A stretch of 64,000 nt of DNA from Defluviibacillus sp043739385 (GCA_043739385.1 JAYUED010000012.1:1-64000), one strand, 5' to 3'; counted from the first letter of the stretch, positions 15,862-25,012 are shown. Notes: generated by a model from the letters alone, not told the origin. Translations and numbers: made by a program.

Positions 15862-16740
15862 CTACCAGGCCACACGCTTGCGCGCCTGGGTAAGAACCAG
15901 TACCGCGCCGAGCACAATGGCCGACAGCGTGATCATCAAGGCACTGGCATAACCAATCTCAAACAGCTCAAAACCCTTGCGAAAACCGTAGATATTCAAG
16001 GTGTTGGAAGCATTACCTGGCCCGCCCTGGGTCGTGATGTAGATGATGTCAAAAAACCGCAGCAAGTCGACACTTCGCAAAATAGCCGCAGTGACCAGCG
16101 TGGGCGCCAGCAGTGGTAGCGTGATGCGCCAGAAGGTGCTCCAGCGTGAGGCCCCATCAATCTGAGCGGCCTCGTAAACATTCGGTGGTAGCGACTGCAA
16201 GCCGCCCAGCACAATGAGCGCGACATACGGCGTCCACTGCCAGGTGTCAATGAGCGCGATAGTGGGAATCACCCACACTGGCGACGCAAGCCAGTCAGAA
16301 GTGGGCAAGCCCGCACTTTGCAAGAGGTAGTTGGCGACGCCAATCGACGGATCGAGCACAACCAACCACATCATGCCGACCACCACTGGCGGCAACACAA
16401 AGGGTGAAATCATCAACGTTCGCACGATACCCGACAACTTCTTCGAACTGTGCAGCAACATGGCCACGTAGGTGCCCAGCACCAGTTGCAGCGCCAGCGA
16501 CAGCAGGTACAGCCCCAGGGTGATCTTCAGCCCGTTCCAAAACTCGCCATCCTGCACCATCTCGATGTAGTTCATGCCGTAGTTCAGCTTGGGCGGGCTG
16601 CCAATGCCGAACTCATGCAGGCTAAACCATACCGTGTAGGCAAAGGGAAAGGCAATCATGGCCACGGTAAAGACAACCGCCGGCATCGACAAAAAGGCCA
16701 GCTGGCCCTTAGTGCCAATGGAACGCCCGTCACCCGACAT
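15862..16740 (-). CDS. Carbohydrate ABC transporter permease (MalF type)
   Basis: About 292 residues with six predicted helices, the first at GQLAFLSMPAVVFTVAMIAF. The EAA loop is YEAAQIDGASRWSTFWRITL. ATG at 16740 is used, with GGGTG eight bases upstream; a GTG at 16749 in the same frame would add three residues. Ends nine bases before the MalG-type gene. Confidence 0.92.
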   Translation of the reverse strand: MSGDGRSIGTKGQLAFLSMPAVVFTVAMIAFPFAYTVWFSLHEFGIGSPPKLNYGMNYIEMVQDGEFWNGLKITLGLYLLSLALQLVLGTYVAMLLHSSKKLSGIVRTLMISPFVLPPVVVGMMWLVVLDPSIGVANYLLQSAGLPTSDWLASPVWVIPTIALIDTWQWTPYVALIVLGGLQSLPPNVYEAAQIDGASRWSTFWRITLPLLAPTLVTAAILRSVDLLRFFDIIYITTQGGPGNASNTLNIYGFRKGFELFEIGYASALMITLSAIVLGAVLVLTQARKRVAW

Positions 16741-16820
16741 GACAATCACCCATCACCAGCACGACCAATACGCCCATGACGCGGTGGCCCGACTTGAAAT
16801 GCAAGCGTGACATGAACAGG

Positions 16821-18134
16821 TTACCGTGGCTCTTTGGCGATGAGTGCGTCGAGCGCCTTGTCGGCGTCCGCGCAGGCGCTCTCGACCGACTTCTGACCGA
16901 GCAGCAACTCGGTGACTGCCTGTCCTATGAAATCACGCGAGGCCGGGTTAGCCACGATCGGGTAGCCCACCTCGGAAATGCCCGTTTTGCTAAGTTCGTT
17001 GACTGCGGCCACCCACTCCTGGCGCACCGGCTGCTCGTCCATCCACGTGCGGTAATTCTTCGCGCTGGCCACCGCGCTGCGCGGTGGCGCTACGCCCTCA
17101 AGCGCCAATTTGGCCTGCATTGCCGGGCTGGTGGCCCACTGCACAAAATACCAAGCGGCCTCCTTGTTCTTGCTATAGGCCGAGACCGACATAGTCCAAC
17201 CGATCACGGTAGGGTGTGAGCCACCCGGCCCAGCGGGTAACACGGCGATGCCGGTATCCTTCAGCCGCGCGCCACCGTCCATGATGTTGCTCAACTCGTT
17301 GGAGGACTCAAACGCCATGGCCGCCTTACCCTCGCGGTAGAGCGACGAAATTTGATAGAAGCTGTAATTAACCACCCCCGCTGGCCCGTAATCTTTGAGC
17401 ATCTTGGCATACAGAGAGAGTGAAGCTTTACCCTCCTTGCTGCACAGCTGGGATTTGCCACCACTCATGTACTGCCCACCCATATTGTGCAGAAATACGC
17501 TGTAGGTAAACGGAGCAGCAGGCTTCAATCCTCGCGAGACAAACGGTGTTACCGAAGGCTCGCAGGCCTTCAATTTGGCTGCTACTGCGTCAAGATCCAG
17601 CAGACTCTTGGGCAGCGCCACCCCGCATTTCAGGAACAGGTCCTTGCGGTAATAGAGCACCGGCCCTTCCACATTGAGCGGGATGCCGTTGAGTTGGTTG
17701 TTGAAGGTTGCGTCCTTCAGCATGCCCGCACTCAGGTCGCCTGCGTCATAGTCTTTTGCGCTGGTGTTTTTGACCAAATCACTCAGATCGGTGTACCAGC
17801 CGGCTTTGGCAAATTGCATGCCCTCTCTGGAAGGCAGTGACATAAACAAATCAACCTCGTCGCTGCGCGAGTTCATCACCGTCACCAGACGCTGGCGCAT
17901 CTGCTGCTCTTGGTAGGAGTCGACTTTTAACGTAATACCGGTCTGCAGCTCGAACTCACTCTTGTACTTGAGCAGTGCATTGGCCGCTGGATTGTTGTTG
18001 GCCAGAAACGTGAGGGTCTTGCCCTGGTGCTTCTTCCAGTTGAACTCCTGCGCCAGGGCCTGCGAAACAGACACCGCCAAAACGGTGATGACGGCGGCGC
18101 AGCGGACTGCACGAAGCGAAGTGATGGATTTCAT
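16821..18134 (-). CDS. Extracellular sugar-binding protein of the ABC importer
   Basis: 437 residues, family 1 solute-binding protein (MalE-like). The signal peptide spans about residues 1-28 (CAAVITVLAVSVSQALA, cleavage before QEFNWKK). GKTLTFLANNNP and the C-terminal YFVQWATSPAMQAKLALEG are typical. AGGAG lies seven bases before the ATG. First gene of the operon; expression is expected to be controlled by the palindromic operator 52 bases upstream and the divergent LacI protein. Confidence 0.92.
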   Translation of the reverse strand: MKSITSLRAVRCAAVITVLAVSVSQALAQEFNWKKHQGKTLTFLANNNPAANALLKYKSEFELQTGITLKVDSYQEQQMRQRLVTVMNSRSDEVDLFMSLPSREGMQFAKAGWYTDLSDLVKNTSAKDYDAGDLSAGMLKDATFNNQLNGIPLNVEGPVLYYRKDLFLKCGVALPKSLLDLDAVAAKLKACEPSVTPFVSRGLKPAAPFTYSVFLHNMGGQYMSGGKSQLCSKEGKASLSLYAKMLKDYGPAGVVNYSFYQISSLYREGKAAMAFESSNELSNIMDGGARLKDTGIAVLPAGPGGSHPTVIGWTMSVSAYSKNKEAAWYFVQWATSPAMQAKLALEGVAPPRSAVASAKNYRTWMDEQPVRQEWVAAVNELSKTGISEVGYPIVANPASRDFIGQAVTELLLGQKSVESACADADKALDALIAKEPR

Positions 18135-18185
18135 CGATGTCTCCTTGTTGCTGTAACAACTGAGGCTACGGCGAACAGTGTCGTC

Positions 18186-18201
18186 ATGTAACCGGTTACA
18201 T
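18186..18201. promoter_or_regulatory. LacI-family operator of the sugar operon
   Basis: ATGTAACCGGTTACAT is a perfect 16-bp palindrome with the central CG step expected of LacI-family operators. It lies in the divergent region between the receptor gene and the LacI-type regulator gene, the only such site I see there. Confidence 0.82.
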
Positions 18202-18332
18202 AAGTATCGGCAACGCCATCAACACTGTCAACCCGAAAAAACGCTTCAAACCGCTCTTTAGCTCAGTGATTTCCCTTAGACCAAAGGATTTTCAGATGAA
18301 ATTTACGTACCCTGAATGATGTAAGCTGTTTC

Positions 18333-19352
18333 ATGGCTAAAGGAAATTCCGTAGGTATTAGGCAAGTGGCATTACACGTCGGGGTGTCGACCGCCTCCAT
18401 TTCTCGGGCGGTCAACAATCCGGAATCGGTCAGTAGTGAGCTGCGCGCGCGCATTGATAACGCGATAGCTGAACTGGGCTACATCCCCGATGGCGCGGCC
18501 CGTGCCCTGTCGTCGCGACGCACCCGCACCATCGGCGCCATCATTCCCACTGTCGATAACGCGATGTTTGCCCGCGGCATCGAAGCACTGCAAAATTATT
18601 TGTCGGCACAAGGCTACTTACTGCTACTGGCCACCAGCGGCTACGACCCGCAGATCGAATACCAGCAAGTGCAAAACATGGTCAGCCGGGGCATCGACGG
18701 GCTGATTCTGCGCGGCGACACCCATACCGAACCCTTGCGCCGCCTGCTGGCCGCACAGCGCATTCCCTTCGTCAATGTCGGCGTCTACCACCCTGATAAG
18801 CCCTACGCTTCGGTGGGCGCCAACAACGAACTCGCGGCTTGGCGAGCCTGCCGCTACCTGATCGAACTGGGTCACCGGGACATCGGTATCGTCGCCGCTA
18901 TCACGCACAACAACGACCGCGCCTCCATGCGCGCAGCCGGTATTCGCCGCGCCTTGACGGAAGCCGGTCTTGCCCTGCGTCCCGAGTGGTATCTCGAAGT
19001 ACCCTACCGACTCGACGACGCCCGGCAGGCGGCGCGCAACCTGCTGTCGCAAAAGGAGCACCCCACCGCGCTGGTCTGTGGCAACGACGTGATCGCCTAC
19101 GGCGTCATGCTCGAAGCCGAACGCCAAGGTTTGAAGTTACCTGGCGACCTGTCGGTCATGGGTTTCGACGATCTGGAATGGAGCCGCCACTTGCGCCCCA
19201 GCCTGACCACGATGCACGTACCCACCGATGAGGTTTGGACACGGGCCGGGGCCTACCTCGTCACAACACTGAACAACCTGCCGGCCACACTGCACCACGA
19301 AATCGATGTCTCGCTGGTGGTGCGGGAGTCCACATCACCCCCCAACGGCTAG
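18333..19352 (+). CDS. LacI-family regulator of the adjacent sugar operon
   Basis: 339 residues. Helix-turn-helix GIRQVALHVGVSTASISRAV at about residues 7-26, hinge PDGAARALSSRRT, then the effector-binding domain from IGAIIPTVDNAMF, ending with the usual FDDLEWSRHLRPSLTTM. Divergent from the eight-gene operon, with a perfect palindrome between. The effector is unknown and is presumably the transported compound or a pathway intermediate. Confidence 0.9.
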   Translation: MAKGNSVGIRQVALHVGVSTASISRAVNNPESVSSELRARIDNAIAELGYIPDGAARALSSRRTRTIGAIIPTVDNAMFARGIEALQNYLSAQGYLLLLATSGYDPQIEYQQVQNMVSRGIDGLILRGDTHTEPLRRLLAAQRIPFVNVGVYHPDKPYASVGANNELAAWRACRYLIELGHRDIGIVAAITHNNDRASMRAAGIRRALTEAGLALRPEWYLEVPYRLDDARQAARNLLSQKEHPTALVCGNDVIAYGVMLEAERQGLKLPGDLSVMGFDDLEWSRHLRPSLTTMHVPTDEVWTRAGAYLVTTLNNLPATLHHEIDVSLVVRESTSPPNG

Positions 19353-19440
19353 CCAGGGTATAGCGCTCACCGCTTTGGTGCAGTGATGAAGCCTCAGTCC
19401 CTCAAAAATTGGCACAGATCTCGCTATAAACCCCAAGAAG

Positions 19441-19456
19441 CTGACCGTTTGGTTAG
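19441..19456. promoter_or_regulatory. Degenerate RutR-type operator
   Basis: CTGACCGTTTGGTTAG matches 10 of the 14 specified positions of the RutR consensus TTGACCAnnTGGTCAA. It sits 17 bases before the ATPase start, close to TATAAA (19425-19430) and TATAGT (19460-19465) hexamers. It precedes the cluster that ends in the rutR-like gene. Confidence 0.5.
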
Positions 19457-19473
19457 GTTTATAGTCAACGCCG

Positions 19474-20283
19474 ATGCCAACACCCCTACCTCCAGCCCCT
19501 GCTGCCTCCAACGTGACCAACGCTGTCGAAGCCCGCCAAGTCAACGTCATCTACCCCGCCGCTGACGCCCCCGTCCATGCACTGCAGGACGTGGATTTAA
19601 CGGTCAAGCAGGGCGAGTTCGTCTCCCTCATTGGCCCCTCAGGTTGCGGCAAGACCACGCTGCTGCGGGTGATTGCGGATTTGGAACCCATCAGCTCCGG
19701 CACCGTGTTGGTGAATGGCGTAACGCCGCACGATGCGCGCATCGCACGGGCTTACGGCTATGTGTTCCAAGCGCCCGCCTTGTTCCCTTGGCGCACGGTG
19801 CTGGGCAATGTGATGCTACCGTTGCAGATTCAAGGGCGCGACAAGGCCACTGCCCAACGCATCGCCATAGAACAGTTGGAGCGCGTCGGCCTTAAAGGTT
19901 TCGAGAAAAAATACCCTTGGCAGCTTTCGGGTGGGATGCAACAGCGTGCGTCCATCGCCCGCGCTTTGGCCTTCGAACCCCGCATTTTGATGATGGACGA
20001 ACCCTTTGGCGCCCTGGACGAAATCACCCGCGACCGGCTGAACGAGCAGTTACAGCAGCTCTGGCAGCGCGAGCGCCGTACCGTGGTGTTTGTGACCCAC
20101 TCGATTGCCGAGGCGGTGTACCTCTCCACCCGCATTGTGGTGATGTCGCCCCGACCTGGGCGTATTGTCAAAGTGATTGAATCAACGCTGCCCAATGAAC
20201 GGCATCTGGGCTTGCGCGACACACCTGAATTCATGGCCTTGGCACACGAAGTGCGGGAGTCACTGGCTGATGGTCACCACTGA
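19474..20283 (+). CDS. ABC transporter ATPase (SsuB/TauB/ThiZ type)
   Basis: 269 residues. Walker A GPSGCGKTT, Q-loop VFQAPALFPWRTVLGNV, signature QLSGGMQQRASIARAL, Walker B ILMMDEPFGALDE and switch His FVTHSIAEAVY are complete. This subgroup drives importers for nitrate, sulfonates or thiamine/pyrimidine precursors. Overlaps the next gene by 14 bases. Linked to a RutR-like regulator and preceded by a possible RutR site, so a pyrimidine or related base is the likely cargo (inference). Confidence 0.92.
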   Translation: MPTPLPPAPAASNVTNAVEARQVNVIYPAADAPVHALQDVDLTVKQGEFVSLIGPSGCGKTTLLRVIADLEPISSGTVLVNGVTPHDARIARAYGYVFQAPALFPWRTVLGNVMLPLQIQGRDKATAQRIAIEQLERVGLKGFEKKYPWQLSGGMQQRASIARALAFEPRILMMDEPFGALDEITRDRLNEQLQQLWQRERRTVVFVTHSIAEAVYLSTRIVVMSPRPGRIVKVIESTLPNERHLGLRDTPEFMALAHEVRESLADGHH

Positions 20284-21184
20284 ACGCAACCGTTTTTGGC
20301 TCAACGCCGTACCCATAGGGTCGGTGCTGCTGGCGGTGCTCGTACTCTGGTATGCGGGCGCCATCTGGCTGAACGCGCCCGGTGCCATTGAACGGGTCAT
20401 CACTCCCCGGCTAGAAACCGGTGCAACATGGACATGGCTGGATTTGGTACAGACCACCATGTCGATGCAGCGTCCGGTGCTGCCGTCGCCACACCAAGTT
20501 GCGCTGGACTTCTACAGCAGCCTTGTCGATTGGCCACTGGATTCGCCACGTAACCTGCTGTACCACGTAGCCGTCACAGCCCATTCCACGCTCTTGGGTT
20601 TCGTCTTGGGCACCGTGCTGGGCTTGCTGTTGTCAGCGGGCATCGTCCATTCGCGCACGCTGGACAAAGCGCTGATGCCGTGGATCGTCGCCTCGCAAAC
20701 TATCCCTGTGCTAGCGATTGCACCCATCGTTCTGGTGATTTTGGGCAGCCTGGGCTTCTCAGGTGTGTGGCCCAAGGCAGTGATTGCGATGTACTTGTGC
20801 TTCTTCCCCGTCACCGTCGCTATGGTGCAGGGGCTGCGTTCGCCGCAGAAGATTGACACCGAGTTGCTCTACACCTACGCCGCGTCGCCGTGGCAGGCGT
20901 TTTGGCTGTTACGGATGCCCGCTGCGCTGCCGTTTTTATTCCCTGCGCTTCGCGTGGGCGTGGCGGCGGGTTTGGTCGGCGCGATGGTGGCGGAACTGCC
21001 TACTGGCGCACAAGCCGGGTTAGGCGCCAAATTGCTGCTGGGGTCGTACTACGGCAATACAGTGGCGATCTGGTCAGCGCTGGTAATGTCTGCCCTGCTT
21101 GGGTTGGCCTTGACTGGCTTGGTCATGGGTGTGGAGCGGCTGGTGCTGCGCCATCACGGTGTGGCCCAAGGGGGTGGGAAATGA
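20270..21184 (+). CDS. ABC transporter permease 1 (SsuC/ThiX type)
   Basis: About 304 residues with six helices, starting with a helix at NAVPIGSVLLAVLVLWYAGA. The inner EAA-like loop is TYAASPWQAFWLLRMPAALP. ATG at 20270 (MVTTERNRFWL) is chosen: it overlaps the ATPase stop by 14 bases, while the longer open frame upstream lies inside the ATPase gene. Ends in an ATGA overlap with permease 2. Two distinct permeases suggest a heterodimeric channel. Confidence 0.9.
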   Translation: MVTTERNRFWLNAVPIGSVLLAVLVLWYAGAIWLNAPGAIERVITPRLETGATWTWLDLVQTTMSMQRPVLPSPHQVALDFYSSLVDWPLDSPRNLLYHVAVTAHSTLLGFVLGTVLGLLLSAGIVHSRTLDKALMPWIVASQTIPVLAIAPIVLVILGSLGFSGVWPKAVIAMYLCFFPVTVAMVQGLRSPQKIDTELLYTYAASPWQAFWLLRMPAALPFLFPALRVGVAAGLVGAMVAELPTGAQAGLGAKLLLGSYYGNTVAIWSALVMSALLGLALTGLVMGVERLVLRHHGVAQGGGK

Positions 21185-22176
21185 GCGCCGCCATGAATCC
21201 TGCCAAGTTCTCGCACATGTCACACACATCATCCACACCTCGTACGCCCATGACTGTGGCCCTGTTGCTGATTACAAGCGCAGTCATTGCTGCAGTATTC
21301 ATAGCAATTGATGCAGGTGAATCAAGCACCAACGCCCTGTTTTGGCCTGGCTTGGTCTTGGTGATGGCCCTGGCAGGCTTCACGGTACGCACTTGTGCCG
21401 CCTTGGAAGGAAAAGCGATCTACGGATACATCACTGCGGGCGTTTTCGGGCTGTGGTTACTTTATTTTTGGCAGTTGCTGGTCGTGGCGTTTGACGTGCC
21501 CCGCGTACTGCTGCCCGCACCCACATTGATTGCGGACTCCATTGCAGAACAGTGGCCGCTGCTGTTGAAAGACTTTGTGCAAACGGTGCTTAAATCGGTT
21601 GTTACAGGGTGGGTACTGGGCTGCAGTCTGGGCTTTGGCGTGGCAGTGGCGATTGACCGTATGCCATTTTTGCAGCGTGGCCTGCTGCCCATCGCGTCAC
21701 TCACCAGCACCGTGCCACTGGTGGGCGTGGCCCCCATCGCAGTAATGTGGTTTGGTTTTGACTGGCCGTCTAAAACAGCAGTTGTCGTGCTGATGACGTT
21801 CTTTCCAATGTTGGTCTCCACGCTGGCTGGGTTAAAAGCTGCGGGCAAATTGGAACGAGAACTGATGCACAGCTACGCCGCCAGCTATGGGCAAACCTTG
21901 TTCTCGTTGCGGTTACCCAGCGCGTTGCCCTTTGTATTCGGCGCACTCAAGGTGAACGCTACGCTGGCGCTGATCGGCGCAATCGTTGCCGAATTTTTTG
22001 GCTCGCCCACGGCAGGCCTAGGTTTTCGTATTTCCACGGAGTCTTCCAAAATGCACATGCCTTTAGTCTGGGGCGCGATTGCGGTCGCCGCCCTCACAGG
22101 TTGCGCCGCCTACGCGCTGCTGGTATCGCTGGAGCAGCGATATGCGTTTTGGCATCCTTCTGTTCGCAGCAAGTAG
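21181..22176 (+). CDS. ABC transporter permease 2 (SsuC/ThiX type)
   Basis: 331 residues. The N-terminal third has two or three additional hydrophobic segments before the core permease domain, which runs from about residue 110 (FVQTVLKSVVTGWVLGCSLG) to the end and includes the EAA-like loop SYAASYGQTLFSLRLPSALP. The ATG overlaps the previous stop as ATGA, so translation is coupled. Bases about 21296-21345, in the N-terminal extension, resemble a dispersed Comamonadaceae repeat. Confidence 0.9.
   Translation: MSAAMNPAKFSHMSHTSSTPRTPMTVALLLITSAVIAAVFIAIDAGESSTNALFWPGLVLVMALAGFTVRTCAALEGKAIYGYITAGVFGLWLLYFWQLLVVAFDVPRVLLPAPTLIADSIAEQWPLLLKDFVQTVLKSVVTGWVLGCSLGFGVAVAIDRMPFLQRGLLPIASLTSTVPLVGVAPIAVMWFGFDWPSKTAVVVLMTFFPMLVSTLAGLKAAGKLERELMHSYAASYGQTLFSLRLPSALPFVFGALKVNATLALIGAIVAEFFGSPTAGLGFRISTESSKMHMPLVWGAIAVAALTGCAAYALLVSLEQRYAFWHPSVRSK
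21296..21345. repeat. Possible copy of a dispersed Comamonadaceae short repeat inside a permease gene
   Basis: The order TAGCAATTGATGCAGGTGAA, then CAAGCACCAACGCCC, then TGTTTTGG resembles a short intergenic repeat I recall from Comamonadaceae genomes (ATAGCTGCTTGCGCAGG followed by AAGCGCTAGAGGCC). The match is by memory and diverged. Confidence 0.3.
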
Positions 22177-22220
22177 TTCCCCTCTGTCCGTTCTTTGTCC
22201 CCCACCTCAAGGAGTCTTTG

Positions 22221-23228
22221 ATGATGAAACTGTCTCGTTTAAGTCAATGTTTACTCGCTGCCGCTGTTGCAGCCGGTAGCTTCTCAGCCCACGCGCAAGA
22301 AAAAGTCACGGTACAGCTCAAATGGGTGCCACAAGCCCAGTTTGCAGGTTACTACGTGGCTGCCGCCAAGGGCTACTACAAAGCAGAGGGGTTGGACGTG
22401 ACGATCAAACCCGGTGGCCCCGACATCTCGCCTGTGCAGGTGATTGCCGGTAACAACGCCGACATCGTTGTGAACTGGATGCCCGACGCCTTGGCTGCAC
22501 GTGAAGCTGGCGTGCCCCTGGTCAACGTGGCGCAAATCTTTAACCAGTCCGGCCTGATGCTGACCTGTAAAAAATCCAGCGGCGTTGCCAGCCCCAAAGA
22601 CCTTAAAGGTAAAACCCTTGGCGTCTGGTATGGCGGCAATGAGTACCCGTTCCTTAACTGGATGAGCAAGCTGGGCTACAAGCCCGACACAGACATCAAA
22701 ATCCTGAAGCAAGGCTTCAACGTTGATCCGCTGTTGCAAAACCAAGCTGCCTGCGTCTCTACGATGATTTACAACGAGTACTGGCAAATCGTAGATGCGG
22801 GCGTCAAGGAAAGCGATCTCGTCACCTTTTTCTATGAAAAGGAAGGCGTTGCCTCGCTGGAAGATGGTCTGTACGTGATGGAACCCAAGCTGAAAGACCC
22901 CGTCTTCGTCGCCAAAATGGCTAAGTTCTTGCGCGCTACCTTCAAGGGCTGGAATGACGCGGTGAAAGACCCTGAAGGTGCAGCCAAAATCGTGGTCGCT
23001 GCCGACACTTCGGGCAGTGCCACCGTGCCGGTGCAAAAACGCCAGATGGAAAACGTCGCCAAACTCATCACCAATGCCAACACCGCCAAAATCGGCTACC
23101 TGGAGCCTGCCGCTTACGAGCGCACAGTGAAAGTGCTGATGAGCGGTGGCAGTGCGCCCGTCATCAAGAAAGACCCGGGCAAGGCGGCTATGAGCCATGT
23201 GATTTGGGACGCCGCTACCAAGAAATAA
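22221..23228 (+). CDS. ABC transporter substrate-binding protein, ThiY/NMT1 family
   Basis: 335 residues. Signal peptide of about 23 residues (LSRLSQCLLAAAVAAGSFSA, then HA-QEKV). The mature start VTVQLKWVPQAQFAGYYVAA is the hallmark of the ThiY/NMT1 group, which bind pyrimidines such as HMP or formylaminopyrimidine and related bases. GVWYGGNEYPF and PLLQNQAACVSTMIYNEYW line the usual ligand cleft. The first ATG at 22221 has AAGGAG seven bases upstream, so the longer open frame is rejected. With the RutR-like regulator directly downstream, a pyrimidine base is the best guess. Confidence 0.9.
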   Translation: MMKLSRLSQCLLAAAVAAGSFSAHAQEKVTVQLKWVPQAQFAGYYVAAAKGYYKAEGLDVTIKPGGPDISPVQVIAGNNADIVVNWMPDALAAREAGVPLVNVAQIFNQSGLMLTCKKSSGVASPKDLKGKTLGVWYGGNEYPFLNWMSKLGYKPDTDIKILKQGFNVDPLLQNQAACVSTMIYNEYWQIVDAGVKESDLVTFFYEKEGVASLEDGLYVMEPKLKDPVFVAKMAKFLRATFKGWNDAVKDPEGAAKIVVAADTSGSATVPVQKRQMENVAKLITNANTAKIGYLEPAAYERTVKVLMSGGSAPVIKKDPGKAAMSHVIWDAATKK

Positions 23229-23245
23229 GAAATGATTACCCTCAA

Positions 23246-23911
23246 GTGACTGAAAACCCATTGACCAGTGCGGACAGCCAAGATGGCCGAGATACCAGGG
23301 GCCAAATCCGCCAAGCCAATGAAGCACTGATTCTCGCCGCCGCCGAACGTGCGTTCGCGGTGGCGGGCTTCAGCGGGGCCACAATGGCCCAGATTTCAGA
23401 AGAGTCGGGTTTGCCAAAAGCCAATCTTCACTATTATTTTGGCAGCAAAGAAACCCTATATCGTGCTGTTCTCGCGCGTATTCTGGAGGATTGGTTGGCC
23501 CCCACCCACGGCATCACGCCCGAGGCTGACCCTGCCACCGCCATTGGCGATTACATCCGAAGCAAGATGGCACTGTCCGCTTCGCGGCCTCATGCTTCCA
23601 AGGTGTGGGCGAATGAAGTTTTGCATGGTGCGCCGGTGGTCAAGCAACTGATTGCAACCGAGCTACGGGCCACGGTTGTCGCCAAGGTAGCCGTGATTGA
23701 CCAGTGGATTAGAGAAGGCAAGATGGCCCCAGTGGACAGCACCCATTTATTCTTTACCATCTGGGCCGCAACACAAACCTATGCAGATTTTGAGGTGCAG
23801 ATGTGCGCAGTGTTGGGGCGAGAACAGCTTACGGATACCGACCACGCACAGGCTACAGCACATGTAGTGGGGTTGGTGCTGCGGGGGTGTGGGCTCAGCA
23901 TTGGGAACTGA
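23246..23911 (+). CDS. rutR: TetR-family regulator, RutR-like
   Basis: About 221 residues. N-terminal helix-turn-helix FSGATMAQISEESGLPKANL with YYFGSKETLYRAVL, then the RutR-type C-terminal domain: LAPTHGI, SRPHASKVWANEVLHGAP, GKMAPVDSTHLFFTIWAATQ and TYADFEVQM closely follow the layout of E. coli RutR, which senses uracil and thymine. The start is uncertain; GTG at 23246 is the first usable codon past the upstream stop, with TTG at 23261 as alternative. Sites resembling the RutR consensus precede this cluster and preT. Confidence 0.82.
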   Translation: MTENPLTSADSQDGRDTRGQIRQANEALILAAAERAFAVAGFSGATMAQISEESGLPKANLHYYFGSKETLYRAVLARILEDWLAPTHGITPEADPATAIGDYIRSKMALSASRPHASKVWANEVLHGAPVVKQLIATELRATVVAKVAVIDQWIREGKMAPVDSTHLFFTIWAATQTYADFEVQMCAVLGREQLTDTDHAQATAHVVGLVLRGCGLSIGN

Positions 23912-24046
23912 GCGCCCACGAGGCAATCCCAAAACTGCCAACCACAAACCATACGAACAACCTACAAAGTACAACGCCTCCCACCACCTGACAGCATCGA
24001 TCGTCTAAAGAACCAATTTTCGTAGGCCAGCCTCTAAAATCGGGGG

Positions 24047-25012
24047 ATGACCCACACCACGATAGCCACCCACAGTGGCACTTTCCATGCTGACGACGTT
24101 TTTGGCGTCGGCGTTCTGATGGGGCTCTTCCCATCGCACACCCTGTTACGCACCCGCAACCAAGCCCTCATTGCCACCGCCGACTTTGTGGTGGATGTGG
24201 GCGGTACCTGGGATGCGGCCACCGGTCGTTTTGACCACCACCAGCGCGGCTTTACCGGGGCACGCCCAGCTCGGCAAGTCGATGGAACTACAGTACCCGG
24301 CGTGGGCTACGCCAGCGCTGGTCTGGTGTGGTCAGCCCATGGCGCCGCCTACGTCGCAGCCTGGGCCAGCACCCATGGTCACCCCCTGGACGCGAAAGCG
24401 GTGGCCGACGTGACGAACTCCCTCGACCATTCACTTGTGCAGTACCTCGACATCGTGGACACCGGGCAGGGCGATGTAGCCCCCGGCATCTTCGGCCTCT
24501 CGGCCCTCATTGCCCAACTCAACACGCATTGGCTTGAAGAGCAGGGGTTAGACCTTGAAAGCAAAGCCAAGCTCCTGGAAGTCCGCTTCCGTGAGGCTAT
24601 CACTATCACGCGTAAGTTTCTGGACCACGCTATCAGCAAAAAAGTCGCGCAGATTCGCGCCATGGACATCGTGCGCCAGGCACCGCGCCTGCTGAATGGC
24701 AAGCTGTTGCACCTGCGTGAGGGCGGCATGCCGTGGACCCGCGTTGTAGCAGACGAAATGCCCGAGGTGATGTTCGTGATCTACCCGGACTCCGACGGCA
24801 ACCAGTACCAAATCAAGACTGTGCCGGTGGAGCCGGGTTCGTTCGACACCCGCATGGATTTACCCGAAAGCTGGGCTGGTCTGCGCGACCAGGAACTGGC
24901 GGCGGTGACGGGCGTTGAAGACAGCGTGTTCTGCCACTTGAACCTGTTTATTGGCGGGGCGCGGAGTTTTGAGGGGGCGCTGCGGCTGGCAGAGCTGGCG
25001 CTGGCAGATTAG
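24047..25012 (+). CDS. MYG1 family protein (UPF0160, DHH-like metal-dependent hydrolase)
   Basis: 321 residues. N-terminal THSGTFHADDVFGV and downstream RFDHHQRGF are the conserved metal-binding motifs of the family (His and Asp residues like those of DHH phosphoesterases); WTRVVADEMPEVMFVIYP and the C-terminal CHLNLFIGGARSFEGAL are also typical. Eukaryotic MYG1 is a mitochondrial/nuclear 3'-5' RNA exonuclease; the role of bacterial members is not established. Stands alone between rutR and katG and converges with katG. Confidence 0.88.
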   Translation: MTHTTIATHSGTFHADDVFGVGVLMGLFPSHTLLRTRNQALIATADFVVDVGGTWDAATGRFDHHQRGFTGARPARQVDGTTVPGVGYASAGLVWSAHGAAYVAAWASTHGHPLDAKAVADVTNSLDHSLVQYLDIVDTGQGDVAPGIFGLSALIAQLNTHWLEEQGLDLESKAKLLEVRFREAITITRKFLDHAISKKVAQIRAMDIVRQAPRLLNGKLLHLREGGMPWTRVVADEMPEVMFVIYPDSDGNQYQIKTVPVEPGSFDTRMDLPESWAGLRDQELAAVTGVEDSVFCHLNLFIGGARSFEGALRLAELALAD

